Origin: an uncultured Rothia sp. | GTDB lineage: Bacteria; Actinomycetota; Actinomycetes; Actinomycetales; Micrococcaceae | NCBI GenBank assembly: GCA_937935205.1 | Contig: CALGXU010000088.1 | Coordinates: 1 to 52,093, forward strand | Length of the DNA: 52,093 bases | Reading direction: 5' to 3' | Shown here: piece by piece, positions 16,639 to 23,114 of the stretch | How positions within the stretch are numbered: position 1 is the first letter of the stretch | Layout of the letters: each line of letters begins with the position of its first letter | Program-made: the position numbers and the translations under genes | The notes under the pieces: model-generated | Told to the model about the DNA's origin: nothing | The model's database searches: none | What the model saw: only the letters and a program-made list of their open reading frames with translations

Positions 16639-17161
16639 TAGTTCTCCTTTCGTTGAGTACAACCATGAGTGCAGTGGCTTTAGCAAACTTCAGTGTGCTT
16701 GGTGCTGCAATGCAGTCTGTGATAACTTCGTCGGCTAGTTGGCCGAAGTCTGTTTCTAGGGCGCTATAGTGCTCGTACCATTTGTTGATGTGTTGTCGGC
16801 TAATGCCCATGTATGTGTCTGGGTCGCCGCTTGTGACACTAATACGAGAGTCTTTGTCCCAAATATAGTTCAGGTCTTTGAGGTCCGGCACGTGTGGAAC
16901 TAACTTGTTTGCGTAATTGTTATTCCGGCTCACGTACTGACTCAGGCAAATGACGACATCATTGAATCGCGGCTTTGTCTTAGTCTCGCCGTACCACCAT
17001 TTGTAGATGCTGTCGATGAGCTTTTCTGCTGTTTCGTCTAGTTTTACAGGGTTGAACTTTTTGACGCTGGTTGGCTGCTTCGCAGCCCTGTCAGAGTAAC
17101 TAAAGCTGCTGCGGCCAACTCGCTTGAGCCACGTTTCCACAACCTTACTTGGGTCTGTCAT
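16613..17161 (-). CDS. Unrecognised protein, first gene of the late operon
   Basis: 182 residues, soluble and basic, with aromatic clusters (KWWYGETKTKPRFNDVV). First gene after a strong promoter (17185-17213), so an early step in late-phase expression is possible. It overlaps the dUTPase gene by 26 nt. No domain recognised. Confidence 0.65.
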   Translation of the reverse strand: MTDPSKVVETWLKRVGRSSFSYSDRAAKQPTSVKKFNPVKLDETAEKLIDSIYKWWYGETKTKPRFNDVVICLSQYVSRNNNYANKLVPHVPDLKDLNYIWDKDSRISVTSGDPDTYMGISRQHINKWYEHYSALETDFGQLADEVITDCIAAPSTLKFAKATALMVVLNERRTNETSTTAP

Positions 17162-17184
17162 TGTCCCTCCTTTCTACGCAGTCA

Positions 17185-17213
17185 ATATTAGTACGTGTTA
17201 GTGTAGGGTACAA
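17185..17213 (-). promoter_or_regulatory. Sigma70-type promoter of the late operon
   Basis: On the minus strand: -35 TTGTAC, 17-bp spacer, -10 TAATAT, followed by a good AAAGGAGGG ribosome site and the gene at 17161. This would drive lysis, packaging and structural genes. Confidence 0.75.
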
Positions 17214-17254
17214 GCGAAACTGGTGTGACCTGTGCCACACTGTGTTTTGGGTAA

Positions 17255-17292
17255 GACAGAGCGCCAGCACTAAACAGCACTGGCGCTCTGTC
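17255..17292 (-). terminator. Terminator of the LAXTG adhesin gene
   Basis: Perfect inverted repeat GACAGAGCGCCAG/CTGGCGCTCTGTC (13 bp), 30 nt after the adhesin stop on the minus strand. It separates the adhesin cassette from the late promoter. No long U-run is seen, so efficiency is uncertain. Confidence 0.7.
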
Positions 17293-17322
17293 CTGTTAGG
17301 AAGGAGGCTTCTAGTGTATCAC

Positions 17323-18594
17323 TCAGATATGGTCGTTGCCAAATCGACCGGCACACCAGGCGAGGTAGCAGGCCAAGGCACCACCACCGATTGCAATAAG
17401 TGCAATCACGATAGCCTCAGATGCAGCACCCGTCTTAGCGAGCTTGCCCTGTTCTGGTACGACAGCCGGGGCAGGCGTAGGGGTCGCAGACTGCGGCTCA
17501 TCCGAAGGGCTAGGTGCCGGAGAAGGCTTCTCAGACGGTGCAGGAGCCGGAGTAGGCTTCTCGGAAGGAGCTGGCGTAGGCTCTTCAGAGGGCGCAGGAG
17601 TCGGCTTCACAGAAGGCGTAGGCTGCGGGGCAGGCGTAACACTCGGCTCCGGTACAGGGGCAGGCGTAGAAGGCTCCGGCGTAGGCTTCACAGAACCATC
17701 ACCATTCGTACCACCATTGCTCTTAACCGTCGCCGTAGCTTCGAGCTTCATACCATTCACCTCAGCACGGTTAGTCGCAGAAGTCTGGCCCTCGGGAACG
17801 ACAGTATGCTCAGGCGGGTAGACTACACACGTCTTGGACTCGTCAGGAGCCGTGAACTTGATCGTATTCGGGTCGATCTGCGTAGCAGTAACGGTCTCGG
17901 TCGTATCCGGGTTCCACGTATCCGACTTCGCGCACTTCACGGTCGTACCCAGCTTCGCGTCAAAGTCCTTCACGGTGTACTCGACACCACCCTTAGCAAT
18001 CCACTTAATGCCCCAGCTGATAGTCCCATCAGCGTTAGACCACCCGAACTTCACGTTCTCCGGGTTAGCGTACTCATAATGGGCCGGGTTTGCACAATCG
18101 TTGGTGCAGACCCCCTCACCATTCTTGTCACCCCAGACAAGGGTCTTCACAGCCTTACCGTTCAGCGTGATCGTACCCTCAGTGGTGCCAATCGCACCAC
18201 CCTGAAGCCGTGCCTTGGCCCACCAAGTGCCAGTAACATCCGTCTTGTCCTTGTAAGCGTCCGGCACTTCCTTGACCGTGCAAGTCAGCGTCGCCTCGTT
18301 AGCGACACACTCACCAATCCGAGTTCCGTCGTCCAACGTGAATGGGAAAGATGCCGCCCACGTGAACGGGGCCTTGCCCTCGTTCGGCACGGTCGAGACA
18401 ATGAACCGCTGGCCGACAGCCAGCTTCTCCACGGCCCAGGTGCCTCCGACGTTGACCTCCGAGGAAGTCTGCCGAGAAGAGGACGTAGCCTTCGTGACCT
18501 CAGCCTTGATCTCAGGGGTGTTGTCAGCAGCGTATGCAGCTGCCGGGGTGAGCATCAGGAGTGCGACACCTGTCGTCGCAAGAAACTTCTTCAT
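17323..18594 (-). CDS. Sortase-anchored (LAKTG) secreted surface protein with adhesin-like domain
   Basis: Start at the ATG at 18594 (MKKFLATTGVALL) with GAAAGGA upstream. 423 residues: signal peptide to about residue 22 (AYA-ADN), an Ig/SdrG-like adhesin region with Cys pairs (about 45-300), a Pro/Glu/Ser/Thr repeat region (PTPAPSE-type, about 305-378), then LAKTG at 385-389, a hydrophobic helix and a short tail ending GRFGNDHI. LAXTG is the class E sortase signal of actinobacteria. So the host would display the protein on its wall during infection. Own promoter and terminator. Confidence 0.88.
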   Translation of the reverse strand: MKKFLATTGVALLMLTPAAAYAADNTPEIKAEVTKATSSSRQTSSEVNVGGTWAVEKLAVGQRFIVSTVPNEGKAPFTWAASFPFTLDDGTRIGECVANEATLTCTVKEVPDAYKDKTDVTGTWWAKARLQGGAIGTTEGTITLNGKAVKTLVWGDKNGEGVCTNDCANPAHYEYANPENVKFGWSNADGTISWGIKWIAKGGVEYTVKDFDAKLGTTVKCAKSDTWNPDTTETVTATQIDPNTIKFTAPDESKTCVVYPPEHTVVPEGQTSATNRAEVNGMKLEATATVKSNGGTNGDGSVKPTPEPSTPAPVPEPSVTPAPQPTPSVKPTPAPSEEPTPAPSEKPTPAPAPSEKPSPAPSPSDEPQSATPTPAPAVVPEQGKLAKTGAASEAIVIALIAIGGGALACYLAWCAGRFGNDHI

Positions 18595-18616
18595 GTTGAT
18601 TGGTCCTTTCGTTGTT

Positions 18617-18655
18617 GTCCGGTCTGACAACTTGAGTATAGCTGTCAGACCGGAC
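18617..18655 (-). promoter_or_regulatory. Perfect inverted repeat around the adhesin promoter -10 (operator candidate)
   Basis: GTCCGGTCTGAC at 18617-18628 and its perfect reverse complement at 18644-18655 flank the -10 hexamer of the adhesin promoter. One arm lies between -35 and -10 and one in the leader. The layout suits a repressor site or a leader hairpin. Confidence 0.6.
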
Positions 18656-18664
18656 TTGATACAA
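18635..18664 (-). promoter_or_regulatory. Promoter of the LAXTG adhesin gene
   Basis: Minus strand -35 TTGTAT (18659-18664), 18-bp spacer, -10 TATACT (18635-18640), about 40 nt upstream of the start codon. A 12-bp inverted repeat surrounds the -10, suggesting regulation. Confidence 0.7.
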
Positions 18665-18699
18665 CTAATATGCGTGTGACTCTACTCACACATATAGTA

Positions 18700-18736
18700 T
18701 CATCCCCCTACCAAGTGTTAGTCGATAGGGGGATGA
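18700..18736 (-). terminator. Hairpin downstream of the 18840 gene
   Basis: Perfect 11-bp inverted repeat TCATCCCCCTA/TAGGGGGATGA. It ends the transcript coming from upstream, just before the adhesin promoter. No poly-U run is visible on the minus strand, so it may be an RNA-stability hairpin. Confidence 0.55.
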
Positions 18737-18739
18737 GTC

Positions 18740-18836
18740 CTCATGAATTATGAACCCTCATGTAAGGCCGGTACCCGAAAGGACGAACCCCTCAGTTACC
18801 TATCCCTGAGATCAGAGGCGCGCTGTCTCAGGCCGA
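18740..18836 (-). ncRNA. Structured intergenic RNA candidate (three hairpins)
   Basis: Non-coding stretch on the minus strand after the 18840 gene, with successive hairpins: CCTGAGA/TCTCAGG (18805-18832), GGTA...TACC enclosing a GU-rich stem (18770-18800) and CATGA/TCATG (18742-18762). The bases flanking these are GGCC on both sides. It does not match a riboswitch or tRNA that I recognise. It might be a structured 3' UTR or a small RNA. Confidence 0.35.
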
Positions 18837-18839
18837 CAA

Positions 18840-19136
18840 TCACAGATGGTCGAACGGACGCTGCTCTAAAATCTCTTCCATCTTATGACCGGGTACCGTA
18901 TAGACACCCGGAGAGACGACACCATAGGTCATGGGCTTAATCATCGTCACAGGAGCCTTCTCGACAATGCCTTGGTCGAGAAGGGCAATCAGATCAGTGT
19001 CCTTGGTGGTGATCGTGTAGACACCCGTACGGGCCTCCTGGGTAATGGTCGTCTTCATCTCGTCGTTCTTGACGACGGACGAGTACGCACCCTCGAAAGC
19101 CTTACCGAGCTTGACAGCGAGATCGACAATGCTCAT
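18840..19136 (-). CDS. Unrecognised small protein
   Basis: 98 residues, starting MSIVDLAVKLGKAF, with a mixed alpha/beta pattern and no membrane or zinc motif. GGAG upstream supports the ATG at 19136. Last gene of the small-gene block before the structured RNA. Not recognised. Confidence 0.6.
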   Translation of the reverse strand: MSIVDLAVKLGKAFEGAYSSVVKNDEMKTTITQEARTGVYTITTKDTDLIALLDQGIVEKAPVTMIKPMTYGVVSPGVYTVPGHKMEEILEQRPFDHL

Positions 19137-19177
19137 GGTTACTCCTTGGTTGTCGTTGTTGTTACGAGGACAGTGTA

Positions 19178-19510
19178 TCAGCCCTGGATGACATCGAAGT
19201 CTCCACCAAGTTCCGTAAGGATACTTGCTAGTTCCCTCGTGCTGAACTTATCACCCCAAGTGCTCATCCAGTATTCCTCGTAATCAGTATTACCTGGGAT
19301 ACCTAACTCAACATAGAGGTAGTAGACACCTTCAACTGAGATTACACAAGGTCCGAGAGCACGCTGTTCTAGATCGTATTTCGTGCCGTCCCTGTCCCAG
19401 ACTATAGTGTCAGACTTAGGTTTTTCTTCCTCAAGTTCGACACCCAGCTGAGTGGCGATCTTCTTCAGTAGCCTATCAGCGAGTTCATCAAACTGTTCAT
19501 CAGTCAGCAT
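19178..19510 (-). CDS. Small protein of the phage W-x-S paralogue family
   Basis: 110 residues. The C-terminal half (GVYYLYVELGIPG ... YWMSTWGDKFSTRELASIL) matches the pattern shared by several neighbours: a beta pair with Tyr/Trp, a short loop, then 'F-S-x2-E-L-x2-L' and a hydrophobic end. N-terminal acidic helix. Function unknown. Confidence 0.65.
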   Translation of the reverse strand: MLTDEQFDELADRLLKKIATQLGVELEEEKPKSDTIVWDRDGTKYDLEQRALGPCVISVEGVYYLYVELGIPGNTDYEEYWMSTWGDKFSTRELASILTELGGDFDVIQG

Positions 19511-19898
19511 TGTTAGCCCCCTTCAGCGCCCAGTCGAGTTCTTCATTGAGTTCTTCCGGCGTACTGCAATACTGAGCTGCCTTAAGGACATCCAGTAGAA
19601 ACTCCTCCCAGAAGCGCTTATCCGAAAGCCAAGTGTATTCCTCATTTTCTTCAATAAGCTCTGTTGGTTCCTTGAACTCAGCTTCATGCAACCAAGTAGT
19701 GAACACAGGAAGATTGATGTCAATGGTCGTAAGGTGCCCCCAGTCGGACCACCAGCCCTCGATAGTATAGCTTTCACCGAAACTGGTGGTAAAGGTGTAC
19801 TCAGGGTGGTCGAGCATACCTGTATACATACATATATCGCACGAACCATCAGTGTCTTCGTAAGTGTTTGAGTCGAAGTCAGTAAGTCGTAGCTTCAT
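19500..19898 (-). CDS. Unrecognised acidic, Trp-rich protein
   Basis: 132 residues, strongly acidic with several Trp (GWWSDWGHL; TWL; FWEE) and one CDIC pair near the N-terminus (residues 20-23). It overlaps the downstream gene by 11 nt. GGAG precedes the ATG at 19898. Not recognised; the acidic-aromatic composition resembles other phage accessory proteins in this window. Confidence 0.65.
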   Translation of the reverse strand: MKLRLTDFDSNTYEDTDGSCDICMYTGMLDHPEYTFTTSFGESYTIEGWWSDWGHLTTIDINLPVFTTWLHEAEFKEPTELIEENEEYTWLSDKRFWEEFLLDVLKAAQYCSTPEELNEELDWALKGANNAD

Positions 19899-19914
19899 TT
19901 TGTTTCTCCTTTCA

Positions 19915-20256
19915 TTAGAACTTGTGGACAGTGATTAGGAAATCATCGTCATCCTCGTGTTCGCGGATGAGGTTTGCAAGGGCTTCTGAGCTGAAGTGTT
20001 TACCAGCAGACGAAACGAACAAACCTGCCATTGGGCCAACACAATCGGCTCTAATGCCCATGAAGATCACTCCACAACCATTGTCAATAACACAATTTGT
20101 CTTGACGAGTTCAGACAGATCATGAACGACACCATCCTTGTCCACGATCTCAGTGTTGCTTAGTTCTTCAATAGGTTTGATACCCAGGATGTCTACCAGC
20201 TCCGCAATCTTGCGGAAGGCTTCTCTCGTCTCAGCATCAAATCGAATAATAGTCAT
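19915..20256 (-). CDS. Small protein of the phage W-x-S paralogue family (113 aa)
   Basis: 113 residues with an N-terminal helix, then VIDNGCGVIFMGI and a terminal 'H-F-S-S-E-A-L-A-N-L-I-R-E-H' helix followed by LITV, the C-terminal signature of the small-protein family in this block. AAAGGAG precedes the ATG. Function unknown. Confidence 0.65.
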   Translation of the reverse strand: MTIIRFDAETREAFRKIAELVDILGIKPIEELSNTEIVDKDGVVHDLSELVKTNCVIDNGCGVIFMGIRADCVGPMAGLFVSSAGKHFSSEALANLIREHEDDDDFLITVHKF

Positions 20257-20276
20257 TTTTGTTTCTCCTTTCTGTC

Positions 20277-20348
20277 GTGCTGCTACAGGACTCGAACCTG
20301 TCCCTCTGAGTCTTACTCAGCGTGCTGAACCCCTAACACTAAGCAGCT
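20277..20348 (-). tRNA. tRNA-like gene with irregular anticodon arm (identity unassigned)
   Basis: Good T arm (ACAGG-TTCGAGT-CCTGT), acceptor stem (about six pairs between AGCTGCT and AGCAGCA) and D arm (GTG...CAC), with U8-A9. The anticodon region folds as a five-pair stem CTGAG/CTCAG around only five bases TAAGA, or as a seven-base loop with a G-A mismatch and anticodon AAG. Tail not CCA-encoded. It may be a functional tRNA-Leu(AAG)-like molecule or a degenerating tRNA. Confidence 0.55.
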
Positions 20349-20436
20349 TGTTACCTGACCAGGGCAACCCAGCCGTTCGATGAGGGTGTCTTGGTCATGA
20401 CACTTTGTGCTATCGAGCAAACCTCATCGTCAAGCG

Positions 20437-20507
20437 CTCCCAGACTAGGACTCGAACCTAGTCCGACAGGGCCAAAACCTGCCGTGCTGCCATTACACTA
20501 TCTGGGA
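20437..20507 (-). tRNA. tRNA-Gln (UUG)
   Basis: Perfect 7-bp acceptor (TCCCAGA/TCTGGGA), U8-A9, D arm with G-G, anticodon loop TTTTGGC (anticodon TTG, so Gln), T arm CTAGG-TTCGAGT-CCTAG, discriminator G. CCA is not encoded. Part of a minus-strand tRNA cluster. Confidence 0.92.
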
Positions 20508-20511
20508 TAAA

Positions 20512-20538
20512 GCCAGGAAGTCCCGGAGGACTCCTGGC
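20512..20538 (-). repeat. Hairpin between tRNA genes
   Basis: Nearly perfect inverted repeat GCCAGGA-GTCC/GGAC-TCCTGGC between the tRNA-Pro and tRNA-Gln genes. Possibly a processing or stability element. Confidence 0.45.
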
Positions 20539-20585
20539 AACTGGATGTCACGTACCAAGCATGTGACGATAGGCAATACTGCCCG

Positions 20586-20658
20586 TCGGAATGGTGAGAC
20601 TCGAACTCACGACCCCCTGGTCCCAAACCAGGTGCGCTACCTACTGCGCTACATTCCG
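20586..20658 (-). tRNA. tRNA-Pro (UGG)
   Basis: Acceptor CGGAATG/CATTCCG (7 bp), D arm GCGC...GCGC, anticodon stem CCTGG/CCAGG with loop TTTGGGA (anticodon TGG, so Pro), T arm GTGAG-TTCGAGT-CTCAC, discriminator A. Canonical. Confidence 0.93.
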
Positions 20659-20825
20659 TTAGAAGGGGTGCTGTTGACTGACGAAACAAAAACCATCACA
20701 CAAAAATTGTCAGTCCTAGGGTGCTACCCCGCACGCGACCCCCGTCACGGCAACCGGCACGTCCGCTTGATCAGAGCGGCAGGCGGCTATGGCCTAATCA
20801 TCCAGCATCGTCCGGTGCTTGGTGG

Positions 20826-20907
20826 TCCCCTCGGTGAGAATCGAACTCACACTCCTTTCGGAACTCGATTTTGAGTCGAGCGCGTCTGCCTGTTCCGCCA
20901 CAAGGGG
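20826..20907 (-). tRNA. tRNA-Leu (CAA)
   Basis: Class II tRNA with a long variable arm (about 13 nt). Acceptor CCCCTTG/CGAGGGG with one GU pair, anticodon loop CTCAAAA (anticodon CAA, so Leu UUG), T arm GTGAG-TTCGATT-CTCAC, discriminator A. First tRNA after the promoter at 20975-21004. Confidence 0.93.
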
Positions 20908-20910
20908 TGT

Positions 20911-20954
20911 GCCTCTGAGTCGCGGCGACGATTGTTAGTTGAACTCTCAGAGGC
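20911..20954 (-). repeat. Leader hairpin upstream of the tRNA cluster
   Basis: Perfect 9-bp inverted repeat GCCTCTGAG/CTCAGAGGC between the promoter and the first tRNA. Possibly a 5' leader structure for tRNA processing. Confidence 0.5.
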
Positions 20955-20974
20955 TATTCAGTTATGATGTGTTC

Positions 20975-21004
20975 AGTATAGAGTCAACGTTTCTGAGCTG
21001 TCAA
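20975..21004 (-). promoter_or_regulatory. Promoter of the tRNA cluster
   Basis: Minus strand: -35 TTGACA (20999-21004), 18-bp spacer, -10 TATACT (20975-20980), followed by a leader hairpin and the tRNA-Leu gene. Confidence 0.75.
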
Positions 21005-21025
21005 CTCCATACTAAGTGATGCGTG

Positions 21026-21238
21026 TCACGGCTTGTAGTACACGGCCACACGACGGCTACCCGTCATCATGCCGACAGGCAGGAACCCAAAAAGCTGAGT
21101 GCTTGTGTAGAACTCTTCCAAGGTACACGCACACCAACCGCTCGAAGTACGGACGTAGGTTTCCAGCGACCCACCGAGAACAGTGCCCAGAGGGTAGTTC
21201 TCAAGGTCAGTAGGGGACTTGATTGACTCGAACTGCAT
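21026..21238 (-). CDS. Small protein of the phage GTV...W paralogue family
   Basis: About 70 residues (ATG at 21238). It contains LPVG/PLGTVLGG, a Trp-centred segment (SSGWCACTLEEFY) and a hydrophobic end, matching the small-protein family theme. Function unknown. Adjoins the tRNA promoter, so it ends the upstream message. Confidence 0.6.
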   Translation of the reverse strand: MQFESIKSPTDLENYPLGTVLGGSLETYVRTSSGWCACTLEEFYTSTQLFGFLPVGMMTGSRRVAVYYKP

Positions 21239-21588
21239 CATTCCAACCCAGGGTCGATGACAGTAGCGATATAGTCGTTATCCTCGTACTCGTTGATGAG
21301 TTCATTAACAAGGTCGAGATCGCTCCACAGCTTCTTAGGGACTGCTGGGGCAGTACAAACCCAGTAACCGTCATTGACCTTCAGAAATGGGCCAAGAGTA
21401 CCCGAGATAACGACACTGCCTCGGTCTGTGATAGCCGCGAAGTCCACACAGGATTCGACATCCCCGACATTGCCTAGTCCGTTTGCCTCTACGAACCACA
21501 CCTTTAGCTTAGTAATAGGCATATTGCGCAGCTTCATGTAATTAGTCTGTGTTTCGTTGTAGAGCTTAGTAAACTCGTTGTTAGGCAT
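21238..21588 (-). CDS. Small protein of the phage GSVV...W paralogue family
   Basis: 116 residues. Contains DRGSVVIS, then KVNDGYWVCTA, an 'L-x2-V-N-E-L-I-N-E-Y' helix and YIATVI, the same order as in other paralogues here. It overlaps the downstream and upstream genes by a few bases. Function unknown. Confidence 0.65.
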   Translation of the reverse strand: MPNNEFTKLYNETQTNYMKLRNMPITKLKVWFVEANGLGNVGDVESCVDFAAITDRGSVVISGTLGPFLKVNDGYWVCTAPAVPKKLWSDLDLVNELINEYEDNDYIATVIDPGLE

Positions 21589-21766
21589 TATTTTCCTCCT
21601 TACTGAGTTCGATCAGTGCTTCAGCGTAGGACTTCACCTTGAACCAGTCCTTATCTTCTCTTTCTCCGGGGCGCTCGCAAGGGTGCAGAGGTTCAATACT
21701 ATCGTTGTAGCACTTCTTAGCAACCGAGTAAATAGCCTTTACGAATTGCAGCTCATCACTGTTCAT
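21581..21766 (-). CDS. Unrecognised small protein
   Basis: About 61 residues from the ATG at 21766, with a helical N-terminus (SDELQFVKAIYSVAKKC) and acidic tail. It overlaps the neighbouring genes by 4 to 8 nt. The second half resembles the product of the 22097 gene (FTVKGYAEALLALEE and FKVKSYAEALIELSKEE), so the two may be paralogues. Confidence 0.55.
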   Translation of the reverse strand: MNSDELQFVKAIYSVAKKCYNDSIEPLHPCERPGEREDKDWFKVKSYAEALIELSKEENNA

Positions 21767-21945
21767 AACCACTCTCCTTCTTCTAGTTCAGAATATTTCC
21801 AACTCCCAACATTCCCGTACGTAAACTCAATGACGCAATCTTCTCGCCTACGTCGATGAGAAGCCCTATGACTAGCAATACCCAGGTAGTTAAACTCCCT
21901 ATCACAGGTATAGCAATAGCAGTCCTTAGTCACCCGTGCTCGCAT
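21763..21945 (-). CDS. C2H2-type zinc-finger-like small protein
   Basis: 60 residues with CYCYTCDREFNY followed by IASHRASHRRRRE: a Cys-x2-Cys pair and a His-x3-His pair, a zinc-finger arrangement with a basic stretch. This suggests nucleic-acid or protein binding. Coupled to the upstream gene by a TGATG stop-start overlap. Confidence 0.65.
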   Translation of the reverse strand: MRARVTKDCYCYTCDREFNYLGIASHRASHRRRREDCVIEFTYGNVGSWKYSELEEGEWL

Positions 21946-22097
21946 CAGCCCACCCTTTCGACAAAAACTTCATCCGTTTCTGGGTACCAATAGATGTTGA
22001 CACAATGTTCTTCACCTTCAAGCATCACGTCAGCGCTGATGCTAACAAAGGGAGGCTCGTCGGTATCAAACACAGTACCTACAAGTCCAGTAATCAT
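21945..22097 (-). CDS. Unrecognised small protein
   Basis: 50 residues starting at the ATG at 22097 (MITGLVGTVF), coupled to the upstream stop (TAATG). Beta-rich, mildly acidic (YWYPETDEVFVERV). Not recognised. Confidence 0.6.
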   Translation of the reverse strand: MITGLVGTVFDTDEPPFVSISADVMLEGEEHCVNIYWYPETDEVFVERVG

Positions 22098-22237
22098 TAG
22101 TCTTCCTCCAATGCAAGCAGTGCCTCGGCGTATCCCTTTACAGTGAACCAACTCATGTTAGAGGGGTTATTGCTGTATTCGCTGGTTGCGATATTAAAAA
22201 TCTCTTGAAGCAAAGAGTGCCCAAACTTAGCGCTCAT
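22097..22237 (-). CDS. Unrecognised small protein (46 aa)
   Basis: 46 residues (MSAKFGHSLLQEIFNIA...) with AAAGGAG upstream of the ATG at 22237 and a TAATG coupling to the next gene. Its end (WFTVKGYAEALLALEED) is like that of the 21581 gene. First gene after a promoter at 22270-22299. Confidence 0.6.
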   Translation of the reverse strand: MSAKFGHSLLQEIFNIATSEYSNNPSNMSWFTVKGYAEALLALEED

Positions 22238-22269
22238 TGGTTTCTCCTTTCTTTGTTGTCGATGTATTT

Positions 22270-22299
22270 ATACTAATTCACTCATCTACAACCTGTCAA
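22270..22299 (-). promoter_or_regulatory. Promoter of the 22237-21026 gene group
   Basis: Minus strand: -35 TTGACA (22294-22299), 18-bp spacer, -10 TAGTAT (22270-22275), with AAAGGAG and the 46-codon gene downstream. It follows a strong terminator. Confidence 0.7.
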
Positions 22300-22339
22300 C
22301 AACTAACCACGTGACGTGTACCACATCCTTGTGAGGGTA

Positions 22340-22381
22340 AATAAAACCCCTGTGCCTCAAGCCAAGCACAGGGGTTTTATT
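22340..22381 (-). terminator. Terminator after the 22469 gene
   Basis: Perfect 16-bp inverted repeat AATAAAACCCCTGTGC/GCACAGGGGTTTTATT with a 10-nt loop and a U-run on both strands: a strong intrinsic terminator between two gene groups. The space to 22469 holds no gene, only a 7-bp hairpin (ACTCTAG/CTAGAGT, 22441-22475). Confidence 0.85.
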
Positions 22382-22468
22382 GGATCAGAGATCCATCAAC
22401 TGGTAATGACCAGCCTAGCACATCAACAAGAGATCATGCAACTCTAGTTGAGTATGAGCTAGAACACA

Positions 22469-22684
22469 CTAGAGTATCCGGCCTACCAATGAATCAGCGA
22501 CATCATAAGGTGTTTCACCCTTGCCGGGATACAACTCAGCGAGGGTGTTGCCAAAGTCCACACCATCAAAGAGGCCAAGCTCATTAGCAACTGACACGAT
22601 AACCTTGGCCTCCATCAGTTCCTTCAGATCGTCCTCAAATATACCATACTCACCAATACCGATATACCTAATTCCGTCAATCAT
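22469..22684 (-). CDS. Unrecognised small protein
   Basis: 71 residues from the ATG at 22684 (MIDGIRYIGIGEYGIFEDDL). Acidic, with a helix-rich second half. Its ATG overlaps the previous stop (ATGA). Not recognised. Confidence 0.6.
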   Translation of the reverse strand: MIDGIRYIGIGEYGIFEDDLKELMEAKVIVSVANELGLFDGVDFGNTLAELYPGKGETPYDVADSLVGRIL

Positions 22685-22899
22685 GGCAGCACCTTCCACC
22701 CTTCACCATTTCCAATTTCCTTCTTCAACTCTTCGTCAGAGTGTGCTTGATTAGTCCACAAGTCCTTCGCATGAACCCAGTAGTCCTCCATGTCCTCACC
22801 GATGGACTTTAGATAACGAACGTCATCAGGGCTAATCAGCACAGCTCCGGGTGCAAGCCGATGGAACGGAATAGTCAACTCACTGAAATCGATAATCAT
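22681..22899 (-). CDS. Small protein of the W-x-S paralogue family
   Basis: 72 residues: LAPGAVLISPDD, then a Trp-containing middle and 'H-S-D-E-E-L-K-K-E-I', the family's C-terminal theme. It overlaps the upstream gene by 4 nt. Function unknown. Confidence 0.6.
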   Translation of the reverse strand: MIIDFSELTIPFHRLAPGAVLISPDDVRYLKSIGEDMEDYWVHAKDLWTNQAHSDEELKKEIGNGEGWKVLP

Positions 22900-23114
22900 T
22901 CTCGATTCTCCTTTGCTTCAACAAGACGATACTTAGCAATCGCGTAATCATCCTTCTCGTTACGCACGAACTGACCGATACGGCCAATACCACCCCAGCC
23001 CATCTTCTCAGACAGGTAGGCGTGGACGATCTTGTACTTACGGCCACTACCAGTCTTGATACTGCCTGTCTTCTTATTGAAAATCACGTAGATTTCCTCA
23101 GCAGGTTCAATCAT
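22896..23114 (-). CDS. Unrecognised small basic protein
   Basis: 72 residues. Lys-rich N-terminal half (NKKTGSIKTGSGRKYKIV) and a Gly-Trp-Gly-Gly-Ile-Gly stretch. It overlaps the lipoprotein stop. Not recognised. Confidence 0.6.
   Translation of the reverse strand: MIEPAEEIYVIFNKKTGSIKTGSGRKYKIVHAYLSEKMGWGGIGRIGQFVRNEKDDYAIAKYRLVEAKENRE

Noticed and set aside
17149..18627. 492-codon plus-strand frame over the adhesin gene
   Set aside because: Shadow of the repeat-rich adhesin; highly Arg-rich repeats arise from the antisense of Pro/Glu/Ser/Thr codons.
18731..18788. Hammerhead-like bases GGATGAGTCC ... GGACGAA on the plus strand
   Set aside because: The catalytic CU before GATGA is replaced by GG and the strand is opposite to nearby transcription, so an active ribozyme is unlikely; kept only as part of the structured RNA finding.
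20660..20825. Possible fifth tRNA between tRNA-Leu and tRNA-Pro
   Set aside because: The minus strand lacks a T-loop (no TTCRA with a 5-bp stem) and cannot form a cloverleaf.
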